Both the position numbers and the translations under genes were made by a program. The notes beneath the pieces are model-generated. The model did not search any database. It was not told the DNA's origin and worked only from the letters and a program-made list of their open reading frames with translations. From CAYLGT01 sp964383465 (GTDB lineage Bacteria > Patescibacteriota > Saccharimonadia > Saccharimonadales > Saccharimonadaceae), in contig CAYLGT010000025.1 of NCBI GenBank assembly GCA_964383465.1, forward strand, positions 1 to 8,535: 8,535 nucleotides of DNA, written 5' to 3'. Of this stretch, positions 1 through 4,661 are shown one piece after another (the first letter of the stretch is position 1; each line of letters starts with the position of its first letter).

Positions 1-837
1 GAAGAGCTACGACGCCTGGCGCTTGAGCACAAACCGCGTATCATACTGGCTGGTTTCTCGGGCTATCCTCGCGAGCTGGAGTATGAAAAGTTTGCCGATA
101 TCGGTCGGGAAGTCGGGGCACTCCTGATGGCTGACATGGCGCACATCGCCGGGCTGATCGCCGGAGGGGTTGCGAAAAACCCGTTTGACTACGGGTTTCA
201 CGTCATCACGACCACGACTCACAAAACCCTACGGGGTCCTCGCGGAGGGTTGATACTGAGTAAAGGTGTCGTGAGTAATCCGCTTCGTGCTCCCGAAAAA
301 ACACTCGAAAACATCCCGACACTCATCGACCGAGCTGTCTTTCCAGGTATGCAGGGTGGGCCACACATGCATGTGGTGGCCGCTAAAGCAGTAGCCTTTG
401 GCGAAGCTTTGCGACCAGAGTTTCATGAGTATGCGAGCCAAGTCGTGAAGAACGCCGAAGTTCTCGCAGAAGAGATGAAAAAACAAGGCTTTGAACTGAT
501 AACGGGTGGAACGAGTAATCACCTGATACTGGCAGATGTGCAAAAAAGCTTTGGGGTAGACGGGAGTGTCGTAGAGACTGCACTCGACGCTGTCGGACTC
601 AACCTAAACAAAAACGTCATACCAGATGACCAGTTACCGCCGTTTCGACCAAGTGGTGTACGGCTCGGTACGCCAGCCATCACTACGCGTGGACTTCGTG
701 AGGAGCATATGGCGCAACTTGCGCTGTGGATGAAACAGGCCATCGATGCACGTGACGACGGCGCCCGGCTTTCTGAGCTTCGGGCTGAAGTGAAGGAATT
801 TGCTCGACAATTTCCGCTTCCAAGTGACGCGAAATAA
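1..837 (+). CDS. glyA: Serine hydroxymethyltransferase, 3' part (5' end outside window)
   Basis: This is a cytosolic PLP enzyme that interconverts serine and glycine while loading one-carbon units on tetrahydrofolate. Frame 1 is open from base 1 (EELRRLALEHKPRIILAGFS...) to TAA at 835-837, giving 278 residues of a family that is usually about 415 long, so roughly the N-terminal third is missing. The segment ADMAHIAGLIAGG (fragment residues 44-56) is the PLP-contacting Asp/His region. TTTTHKTLRGPRGG holds the Schiff-base lysine at fragment residue 75 (codon 223-225). The C-terminal motif RLGTPAITTRG is also typical. The gene ends in a hairpin that it shares with the convergent lipoprotein gene. 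The internal ATG at 127 is not a real start, because homology continues upstream to the window edge. Confidence 0.97.
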   Translation, partial: EELRRLALEHKPRIILAGFSGYPRELEYEKFADIGREVGALLMADMAHIAGLIAGGVAKNPFDYGFHVITTTTHKTLRGPRGGLILSKGVVSNPLRAPEKTLENIPTLIDRAVFPGMQGGPHMHVVAAKAVAFGEALRPEFHEYASQVVKNAEVLAEEMKKQGFELITGGTSNHLILADVQKSFGVDGSVVETALDAVGLNLNKNVIPDDQLPPFRPSGVRLGTPAITTRGLREEHMAQLALWMKQAIDARDDGARLSELRAEVKEFARQFPLPSDAK

Positions 838-870
838 AACTGCCCGCCTCCCGTAGGATGCGAGCAGTTT
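837..870. terminator. Hairpin between convergent glyA and lipoprotein genes, possible bidirectional terminator
   Basis: AAACTGC (837-843) pairs with GCAGTTT (864-870), followed inward by a C/A mismatch and a CGC/GCG extension. It starts on the last base of the glyA stop codon. Read on the minus strand the stem is followed by TATTTCGC, so neither direction has a long T-run. Its place between two converging genes favours termination of both. Confidence 0.6.
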
Positions 871-891
871 GGTTCGTGCTCGAACTACGGT

Positions 892-1206
892 TCAGCGGGC
901 TGGACACTCGCGACTGTCGGCTTCGTAGACGACTTCGCCTCTGCCCCCATACACGAGCGAAACTCGGATGAGCGTCGTTCCGTCGCAGATCTTCTCCAGC
1001 ACTGCAACATTGCCGGGATCGTCATAGTTGCTGATGAGCACCCATCCCTCGGCGGGATCGATGTTGGGTGCAGGTGTCGACTCGGCCTCCGTGAGGTTCT
1101 CCGACGTACTGACGGAGTTATCGCTGCTGTTGCCGCCACCTCCGCCACAGGACGTGAGAAGGGACGCCGAGAGTACTACCGCGGCAGCGGTTGCGAAAAG
1201 CTTCAT
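892..1206 (-). CDS. Small secreted lipoprotein of unknown function
   Basis: The product has 104 residues starting at ATG 1206-1204. Its N-terminus MKLFATAAAVVLSASLLTSC is a textbook lipoprotein signal with lipobox LTSC; Cys20 would be lipidated and become residue 1 of the mature protein. A Gly5 run and a Ser/Asn/Thr/Glu-rich linker (about residues 21-50) follow, then a small domain (WVLISNYDDPGN...CDGTTLIRVSL...ECPAR) with two cysteines that could form a disulfide outside the membrane. The frame stays open to 1341, but the start at 1206 is preferred: AAGGA (plus 1216-1220) lies 9 nt before it and the signal peptide begins there. A good promoter lies at 1238-1266, inside the longer frame. I do not recognise the domain. 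A surface or host-contact role is possible but unproven. Confidence 0.85.
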   Translation of the reverse strand: MKLFATAAAVVLSASLLTSCGGGGGNSSDNSVSTSENLTEAESTPAPNIDPAEGWVLISNYDDPGNVAVLEKICDGTTLIRVSLVYGGRGEVVYEADSRECPAR

Positions 1207-1237
1207 GGTGCAAGGTCCTTCCGTATGGGATTGCATA

Positions 1238-1266
1238 TTTATAGCACAATTCTCTTCATAATTCAA
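1238..1266 (-). promoter_or_regulatory. Promoter of the lipoprotein gene
   Basis: On the minus strand, TTGAAT (plus 1261-1266) is followed after exactly 17 nt by TATAAA (plus 1238-1243). The -10 is extended by TGC. The start of transcription would fall about 25 nt before the ATG. It is divergent from the rpsP promoter 40 bases away. Confidence 0.75.
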
Positions 1267-1305
1267 GTCTGCTTCCATGTATTTCACGTCTCGATGGCAA
1301 ACAGA

Positions 1306-1334
1306 TTGACGAAAAGCCTGATTTCGAGTACAAT
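1306..1334 (+). promoter_or_regulatory. Promoter of rpsP
   Basis: TTGACG (1306-1311), a 17-nt spacer and TACAAT (1329-1334) form a near-consensus sigma-70 promoter. The predicted leader before the rpsP ATG is about 45 nt. Confidence 0.8.
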
Positions 1335-1387
1335 TGACCACTGATTGTTATACAAATCGTTTAATTTGAGAGGAAAAACGTAACAAC

Positions 1388-1792
1388 ATGCTCGCAATTC
1401 GTTTGCAACGCTTGGGACGCAAGGGATACCCTGTATACCGACTTGCTGTTCAGGAATCACAGCGCCACCCATCAAGTGGTCGCGTAGTCGCCTACGTTGG
1501 TAGCTACAACCCACACACCAAAGAAGCCAACATCGACTTGGAAAAGGTTGAAAAGTACCTGGGTAACGGTGCTCAGCCAACCCCCCGAGTCGTACGCATC
1601 CTAAAAGACCAGAAGGTCAAGCTTCCGTCATGGGTAAAAGTTCCTGGCGAGCGCAAAGTGAGTATCAAAAACGTTGAGAAACTGCGCCGCAACCGTCCTG
1701 CAGAAGAAGTTGTTGAGGCTCCTGCAGAAGAAGCTCCAGAAAGCACTGAGGCTGCGCCAGAAGAAGCACCAGCCGAAGAAAAAGCTGAATAG
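1388..1792 (+). CDS. rpsP: 30S ribosomal protein bS16 with acidic C-terminal tail
   Basis: bS16 is a small-subunit protein needed for assembly of the 5' and central domains of 16S rRNA. The N-terminus MLAIRLQRLGRKGYPVYRLAV, then RVVAYVGSYNPHT and LGNGAQPTPRVVRILK, define the family over about residues 1-85. At 134 residues it is longer than the usual 80-90: residues about 105-134 form a Glu/Ala/Pro-rich tail (PAEEVVEAPAEEAPES...) encoded by near-repeats such as CCTGCAGAAGAAG at 1698 and 1721. GAGAGG (1368-1373) is the likely ribosome binding site, although 14 nt from the ATG is long. The gene has its own promoter and terminator, so khpA downstream is probably transcribed mainly from a separate promoter. 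Confidence 0.97.
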   Translation: MLAIRLQRLGRKGYPVYRLAVQESQRHPSSGRVVAYVGSYNPHTKEANIDLEKVEKYLGNGAQPTPRVVRILKDQKVKLPSWVKVPGERKVSIKNVEKLRRNRPAEEVVEAPAEEAPESTEAAPEEAPAEEKAE

Positions 1793-1794
1793 TC

Positions 1795-1825
1795 AAAAAA
1801 ACCGCCCGACCAGGGCGGTTTTTTG
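1795..1825 (+). terminator. Intrinsic terminator of rpsP
   Basis: ACCGCCC (1801-1807) pairs with GGGCGGT (1813-1819) around a GACCA loop. An A-tract lies before the stem and a T-run follows (1819-1824). Confidence 0.93.
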
Positions 1826-1831
1826 GTTGCA

Positions 1832-1840
1832 TGCTACAAT
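1832..1840 (+). promoter_or_regulatory. Extended -10 promoter of khpA
   Basis: TGCTACAAT is an extended -10 lying just after the rpsP terminator. No good -35 is seen at the right distance, because that site falls inside the terminator stem. A TSS near 1847 would leave a leader of about 30 nt. Confidence 0.55.
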
Positions 1841-1878
1841 GAATGAGACAATACGTAAGGTTTTAGGAGAGGCTGAAT

Positions 1879-2298
1879 ATGTCGAGTATTGACCAACAAT
1901 TTATAGAATATATCGTAAAGTCACTGGTGGGCAATCCAGATGCAGTACAGGTCGCACGAAGTGTCGACGAAAAAGGCGTACTGCTCGAGCTGACCGTTGA
2001 CCCAGAGGATCTCGGCCGTGTCATCGGCAAACGAGGCTCGACAGCTCAGAGCCTACGTAGCTTGCTGCGGGCCCTTGGTACAAAGAACGACGCTCGTTAC
2101 AACCTAAAGATCGTTGACGTTGACCGTCCAGAAGGTGAGCGTGATCAGCCACGACCAAAAGCTGCACCTACAACTACATCGAACGACGATGATGACCAGT
2201 CTGTGGATGACTCTACCTCTGAGCCTGTGGAAAAAGAGTCTGACATGGCAGCGCGTACTCGTAAAGAGCTTGCGGATCTCGACGACCTCGATATATAA
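1879..2298 (+). CDS. khpA: KH-domain RNA-binding protein KhpA (YlqC family) with acidic tail
   Basis: This is a small cytosolic RNA-binding protein. In Gram-positive bacteria KhpA pairs with KhpB and affects sRNA/mRNA and cell elongation. Residues 1-80 form the single KH domain, starting QQFIEYIVKSLVGNPDAVQV and holding the GxxG loop VIGKRGS (Gly50-Lys-Arg-Gly53). The protein is 139 residues long against about 75-80 for the usual family member. The extra 55 residues are polar and very acidic (SNDDDDQSVDD..., ending ELADLDDLDI) and are probably disordered. AGGAGAGG at 1865-1872 is a strong ribosome binding site. Position after rpsP is the conserved one. The next family neighbour, rimM, is missing from this locus. 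Confidence 0.92.
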   Translation: MSSIDQQFIEYIVKSLVGNPDAVQVARSVDEKGVLLELTVDPEDLGRVIGKRGSTAQSLRSLLRALGTKNDARYNLKIVDVDRPEGERDQPRPKAAPTTTSNDDDDQSVDDSTSEPVEKESDMAARTRKELADLDDLDI

Positions 2299-2358
2299 TT
2301 AAGCTTAGTTCAATCACATGAACTGCGAGATAAGAACCGTTAGGGACTTATATGTGCT

Positions 2359-2386
2359 AAAAAGCCGACCACTTGGTCGGTTTTTT
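2359..2386 (+). terminator. Intrinsic terminator of khpA
   Basis: CCGACC (2365-2370) pairs with GGTCGG (2375-2380) over the loop ACTT, flanked by an A-tract and TTTTTT (2381-2386). A weaker inverted repeat, AGTTCA/TGAACT (2307-2312 and 2319-2324), lies between the stop codon and this hairpin. Confidence 0.9.
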
Positions 2387-2393
2387 GGTGGGT

Positions 2394-2449
2394 AAAAAAA
2401 AGAAGCCCGCCGTGAAGCGGGGCCGGAGCAGGGCTCAACGGCGGGCTTC
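2394..2449 (-). terminator. Intrinsic terminator of the minus-strand two-gene unit
   Basis: GAAGCCCGCCG (2402-2412) and CGGCGGGCTTC (2439-2449) form a perfect 11-bp stem. Read on the minus strand it is followed by seven T (A-run 2394-2400). The 26-nt loop contains a smaller GAGC/GCTC hairpin. It sits tail to tail with the khpA terminator. Confidence 0.88.
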
Positions 2450-2466
2450 ATGGCGGGCGGCAGGAG

Positions 2467-2664
2467 TCATCGCAGGTCGTAGAAGATCACGGAAGTCCTC
2501 CCAGTAGGCGCACCTGATGACGCACAGGCCTTCTCGAAGACCTCTTGGTAGAGCTCCACTTCGTTTACTGGGTAGGGGCTTTGGGCGACCGGCCCTGTGA
2601 ACGTCGAAATATAGTTTCTGCCGCCCTCGGACCACTGGATGGTGATGATGTAAAACGTGTACAT
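2467..2664 (-). CDS. Small protein of unknown function (65 aa)
   Basis: The product has 65 residues (MYTFYIITIQWSEGGRNY...IFYDLR, stop TGA). I do not recognise a family. The pattern of short hydrophobic and aromatic stretches (YTFYIITIQW, TSVIFYDL) with polar turns looks like a small soluble alpha/beta fold; no clear membrane segment or signal peptide is seen. The start is well supported by GAGGAG (plus 2671-2676), 6 nt before ATG, which overlaps the stop codon of the upstream gene. The two genes are therefore almost certainly co-transcribed and probably translationally coupled. A strong terminator follows directly. An overlapping frame (2435-2635, same strand) lacks such a signal. Confidence 0.7.
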   Translation of the reverse strand: MYTFYIITIQWSEGGRNYISTFTGPVAQSPYPVNEVELYQEVFEKACASSGAPTGRTSVIFYDLR

Positions 2665-2674
2665 CTCTAACTCC

Positions 2675-3034
2675 TCAGTCGAAGTATTTCCTGATCTGTC
2701 TGAGCCCGGGTAGGGTGACCGGCTTCGGGTGGCCGGGAAGGCGCAGGGTGTCCTGCGTATCGGGGCTCTCGGCGATCACGAGCTCCAGACGTTGTTCAGT
2801 GGGAGTAGTCGAGTAGGGTCGAGACAGAAAGCCTCTATACTTGATCTCGATCTTTTGCTGCTTGGCTGCTCGATACGCTCTGTTGATCAGGTCGGCATGG
2901 TTCTGAAGGCTCACGAAGATCAGCAGGTATATGCCTACCACCAGCACAAATACTCCGAGGATTTCGAGTTGATCTACTCCGAGGAGGTAGCTCCCGAAAA
3001 CCGCACAGATGGTGCCAAAGATCTGAATGACCAT
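2675..3034 (-). CDS. Small membrane protein of unknown function (119 aa)
   Basis: The first 43 residues contain two closely spaced hydrophobic helices (about 3-20, VIQIFGTICAVFGSYLLG, and 24-43, ILGVFVLVVGIYLLIFVSL) that would form a membrane hairpin. A soluble, basic, Pro-rich domain follows (about 45-119, ending GLRQIRKYFD). With both helices spanning, N- and C-termini lie on the same side, probably the cytosol. AGGAAAGGGA 6 nt before the ATG is the ribosome binding site. Promoter and a hairpin in the leader are seen at 3060-3118. It is the first gene of a two-gene unit, 10 nt before the next start. No family is recognised. The unit occupies the site where rimM stands in many other bacteria, but nothing in the protein resembles RimM. 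Confidence 0.75.
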   Translation of the reverse strand: MVIQIFGTICAVFGSYLLGVDQLEILGVFVLVVGIYLLIFVSLQNHADLINRAYRAAKQQKIEIKYRGFLSRPYSTTPTEQRLELVIAESPDTQDTLRLPGHPKPVTLPGLRQIRKYFD

Positions 3035-3059
3035 AAAAGTCCCTTTCCTAGAAGTGCAG

Positions 3060-3078
3060 TCACATAGCTTCTATGTGA
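3060..3078. repeat. 8-bp inverted repeat in the leader of the minus-strand membrane-protein gene
   Basis: TCACATAG (3060-3067) and CTATGTGA (3071-3078) are perfect inverted copies around CTT. The site lies just downstream of the predicted minus-strand start of transcription (near 3083). It could be an operator or a leader hairpin. Confidence 0.6.
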
Positions 3079-3089
3079 TATAAACATAA

Positions 3090-3118
3090 ATTATGATACT
3101 TATAGACAAAAAAGTCAA
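3090..3118 (-). promoter_or_regulatory. Promoter of the minus-strand two-gene unit
   Basis: On the minus strand, TTGACT (plus 3113-3118), 17 nt and CATAAT (plus 3090-3095) form a good sigma-70 site. It overlaps the divergent trmD promoter. Confidence 0.7.
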
Positions 3119-3131
3119 TACATGCGACAAT
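3103..3131 (+). promoter_or_regulatory. Promoter of trmD, placed for a leaderless transcript
   Basis: TAGACA (3103-3108), 17 nt and GACAAT (3126-3131) lie so close to the trmD ATG (8 nt between -10 and A3140) that the transcript would begin at or next to the start codon. An in-frame TAA at 3134-3136 blocks any longer protein. Confidence 0.5.
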
Positions 3132-3139
3132 TGTAACAG

Positions 3140-3802
3140 ATGAAAACTACGAGAAAATTTCAGGTGATCACTCTTTTTCCGGACATGTTTACCGGTATTT
3201 TTGAAAATTCCATGATGTGGAAAGCTCAAAAAGAGGGTCTCGTTGAGCTTTTGACGGTTGATCTACGTGAGTTTGGACTCGGTCCCAGGCGTCAGGTGGA
3301 CGACACGCCGTACGGTGGTGGCGACGGCATGCTTCTCATGGTAGAGCCGCTCTGGAATGCTATAACAAAAGCAAAACAAAATGACCCAACCGCAAAGGTG
3401 CTGCTCATGACGCCACGAGGTCAGCGCTGGAAGCAGGCGCTTGCGCAGAGTTATGCTGACTCGGGAAACGGGTACATCTTTGTCTGTGGCCGCTATGAGG
3501 GCTATGATGAACGAATCTTAGAGCTAGTGGACGAAGAAGTAAGTGTCGGCGACTACGTACTAACAGGTGGAGAACTCCCAGCCATGACCATCATCGACTC
3601 TGTCGTGCGGTTGATACCGGGTGTGCTCGGTGGTGAAACAAGCGCCGCTATAGAGAGCTTTTCTGACGGGGAAACGCTGGAGTTTCCACAGTATACGCGA
3701 CCAGAAGATTTTAACGGGCTAAAAGTCCCAGATGTTTTACTCAGTGGTCACCATGGCGAGATCGCTAAGTGGCGAGCTCAGAACAGTAAGAAGGCTAATT
3801 AA
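3140..3802 (+). CDS. trmD: tRNA (guanine-N1)-methyltransferase TrmD
   Basis: TrmD uses S-adenosylmethionine to methylate G37 next to the anticodon, which prevents +1 frameshifting. The 220-residue protein has FQVITLFPDMF at its N-terminus, PYGGGDGMLLM (57-67), and the SPOUT trefoil-knot cofactor site FVCGRYEGYDERI (114-126) and SVGDYVLTGGELPAM (135-149). Arg118 and Asp131 (in VDEE) match the family's catalytic Arg and Asp by alignment from memory. YTRPEDFNG and VLLSGHHGEIAKW mark the C-terminal tRNA-binding domain. The length is slightly under the usual 230-255. Position 62 is Asp where Pro or Ala is common. No Shine-Dalgarno is visible and an in-frame stop lies 3 nt before the ATG, so a leaderless start is likely. 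The next gene is not rplS, unlike the standard operon. Confidence 0.97.
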   Translation: MKTTRKFQVITLFPDMFTGIFENSMMWKAQKEGLVELLTVDLREFGLGPRRQVDDTPYGGGDGMLLMVEPLWNAITKAKQNDPTAKVLLMTPRGQRWKQALAQSYADSGNGYIFVCGRYEGYDERILELVDEEVSVGDYVLTGGELPAMTIIDSVVRLIPGVLGGETSAAIESFSDGETLEFPQYTRPEDFNGLKVPDVLLSGHHGEIAKWRAQNSKKAN

Positions 3803-3803
3803 A

Positions 3804-3914
3804 CATTCTAGTCTCATGTCGCTGAAAGCTACTCGCTCAGCGCAAGCTGCTAATTTGTCTTGCTTCGCTTTGCCGGAAAGGCAAAGTACCTTTCAGCGAC
3901 ATGAGACTAGAATG
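3804..3914. repeat. Perfect 25-bp inverted repeat immediately after trmD
   Basis: The arms 3804-3828 (CATTCTAGTCTCATG...) and 3890-3914 are exact reverse complements. After a C/C mismatch the pairing continues with TACT/AGTA (3830-3833 and 3885-3888). The 61-base interior holds CAGC-GCAA-GCTG (3838-3849, a GNRA tetraloop hairpin) and, competing with the 4-bp extension, CTTTGCC/GGCAAAG (3868-3874 and 3880-3886). It begins 1 nt after the trmD stop codon. The flanks show no target-site duplication. Confidence 0.9.
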
Positions 3915-3965
3915 GCCCTACATAGCACGTCTAGCGAGCGGTAGCGACGCCTTTAGGGGATTGGA

Positions 3966-3998
3966 GTTTATAATCCGAATTCATTTCGAATTATAAAC
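3966..3998. repeat. 14-bp stem-loop
   Basis: GTTTATAATCCGAA (3966-3979) and TTCGAATTATAAAC (3985-3998) pair with one C/A mismatch over the loop TTCAT. Confidence 0.85.
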
Positions 3999-4018
3999 GG
4001 GAAGGGTGGGCCCTTCCC
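3999..4018. repeat. 8-bp GC-rich stem-loop, directly abutting the previous one
   Basis: GGGAAGGG (3999-4006) pairs with CCCTTCCC (4011-4018) over TGGG. It starts on the base after the preceding hairpin ends, which would allow coaxial stacking. Confidence 0.85.
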
Positions 4019-4032
4019 TAGTTTAAATACCG

Positions 4033-4061
4033 TTAATGCCCAGCAAGAGGCTGGGCATTGA
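4033..4061. repeat. 10- to 12-bp stem-loop
   Basis: AATGCCCAGC (4035-4044) pairs perfectly with GCTGGGCATT (4050-4059) over AAGAG. A T/G and a T/A pair extend it to 4033/4061. Confidence 0.88.
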
Positions 4062-4225
4062 GTTACGTTGTGGTGGAGACAACCAGGCGAAGTACAAATC
4101 CGATTTCTTTTTTGGTGCCTTGAAATGTTTTTGTTTTTGTAATCGCTTGTTTGTTACTGTAACCCCTCTGAGAAAAAAGTACAAGCATTTTCACCCAGTT
4201 TGTCAAAAAACACAACAAGAACTCC
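4062..4225. other. T-rich intergenic stretch before the sodN promoter
   Basis: No gene is supported here. It contains a weak hairpin GTTGT/ACAAC (4067-4071 and 4079-4083), a T-run at 4104-4113 that could end transcription from upstream, repeated TTTTTG at about 4129-4139, and the small palindrome GTTACTGTAAC (4153-4163). Confidence 0.5.
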
Positions 4226-4245
4226 TGTTACAATGGGTATATACC
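4226..4245 (+). promoter_or_regulatory. sodN promoter with overlapping palindrome
   Basis: TGTTACAAT (4226-4234) is an extended -10 without a clear -35; TTGTCA (4200-4205) is 23 nt away, too far. Directly behind it the perfect palindrome GGTATATACC (4236-4245) covers the expected start of transcription, the place for a repressor operator. Which regulator would bind is unknown. Confidence 0.5.
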
Positions 4246-4262
4246 AAAGAGGGAGGAAGACT

Positions 4263-4661
4263 ATGAAGTTTATAAAATCAGCCTATGCTCACTGCGATGT
4301 TCCTTGTGGAATCTATGAAACTGACACCATGACCCATAGTGCAGAGACATGTCGGAGGATGATTCAGAAAATCACCGATCTCGGTGAACTTGATTCGATT
4401 GAAAAGCATAACACCTTCGTGAGAAGCGTGATGAACAAAGAAAAACATGCCGGCAAGGTCAAAAAAGAACTCTACATCCTGTGGAGTGACTACTTCAAGC
4501 CCGAGCATCTAGAAGCAAATCCAGCGATTCATGAGATGATTTGGAAAACCGTAAAACAGGCGAGTACCGTCAAGCAAACCGTCAGCATGGAAGAAGTTGA
4601 AAAACTTATCGCCATGGTTCACGATGTTGCGCATTTGTTTGCTGACACCAAAAAAGCCTAG
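4263..4661 (+). CDS. sodN: Nickel superoxide dismutase precursor
   Basis: Ni-SOD turns superoxide into oxygen and hydrogen peroxide. The 132-residue product begins MKFIKSAYA, then HCDVPCGIY (10-18), the nickel hook: after cleavage His10 becomes residue 1 and supplies its free amino group and imidazole, Cys11 and Cys15 the thiolates, and Tyr18 the conserved active-site tyrosine. The mature length would be 123, close to the 117 of Streptomyces SodN. The helix-bundle signature LWSDYFKPEHLEANPAIHEMIWK (95% of the family pattern by eye) and the C-terminal AHLFADTK are present. The start at 4263 is preferred over 4200 because GGAGG (4252-4256) lies 6 nt upstream, the short leader fits the family, and the promoter lies inside the longer frame. 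The leader is too short and polar for export, so the enzyme is probably cytosolic. sodX follows without a gap. Confidence 0.97.
   Translation: MKFIKSAYAHCDVPCGIYETDTMTHSAETCRRMIQKITDLGELDSIEKHNTFVRSVMNKEKHAGKVKKELYILWSDYFKPEHLEANPAIHEMIWKTVKQASTVKQTVSMEEVEKLIAMVHDVAHLFADTKKA

Larger units (their letters stand above)
3804..4061 (+). ncRNA. Candidate structured RNA region: tandem strong stem-loops after trmD
   Basis: Within a 460-base gap without a credible gene, this 258-base stretch is almost entirely foldable. It holds a 25-bp stem (3804-3828/3890-3914) with smaller hairpins inside it, a weaker CCCTA/TAGGG plus CGTC/GACG element (3916-3958), then three strong hairpins (3966-3998, 3999-4018 and 4033-4061), the first two touching. 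None is followed by a T-run, so they do not look like ordinary terminators. It may be a 3' end of the trmD transcript, an independent RNA, or remains of a mobile palindromic element. No match to tmRNA, RNase P RNA, SRP RNA or 6S RNA signatures was recognised. Orientation is assumed from trmD. Confidence 0.35.

Noticed and set aside
892..1341. Longer lipoprotein frame from ATG 1341
   Set aside because: It would bury the lipoprotein signal peptide in the middle of the protein and include the gene's own promoter.
3868..3886. GCCGGAAAGGC as a possible SRP RNA tip
   Set aside because: The asymmetric internal loop and flanking conserved bases of the SRP RNA are absent; it is a plain 7-bp hairpin.
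3804..3914. Classical transposon-derived MITE with target duplication
   Set aside because: Bases outside the arms (TTAAA on the left, GCCCT on the right) show no direct duplication, so insertion is not demonstrated; kept only as one hypothesis.
3895..3915. Resemblance of GAGACTAGAATG to the conserved R element of group I introns
   Set aside because: The bases are fully explained as an arm of the inverted repeat, no partner elements were found, and the site is not within a tRNA or rRNA gene.
3732..3944. 70-aa frame across the trmD end and the 25-bp inverted repeat
   Set aside because: Overlaps trmD in another frame, translates the hairpin arms, has no ribosome binding site and no recognisable protein pattern.
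4036..4266. 76-aa frame from the 4033-4061 stem-loop to sodN
   Set aside because: Starts inside a hairpin, Cys/Phe/Lys composition reflects T-rich DNA, no ribosome binding site, and it runs over the sodN promoter.
4200..4661. Longer sodN frame from ATG 4200
   Set aside because: It would add 21 residues ahead of the conserved short leader, lacks a ribosome binding site, and contains the extended -10 at 4226-4234; ATG 4263 has GGAGG at 6 nt.
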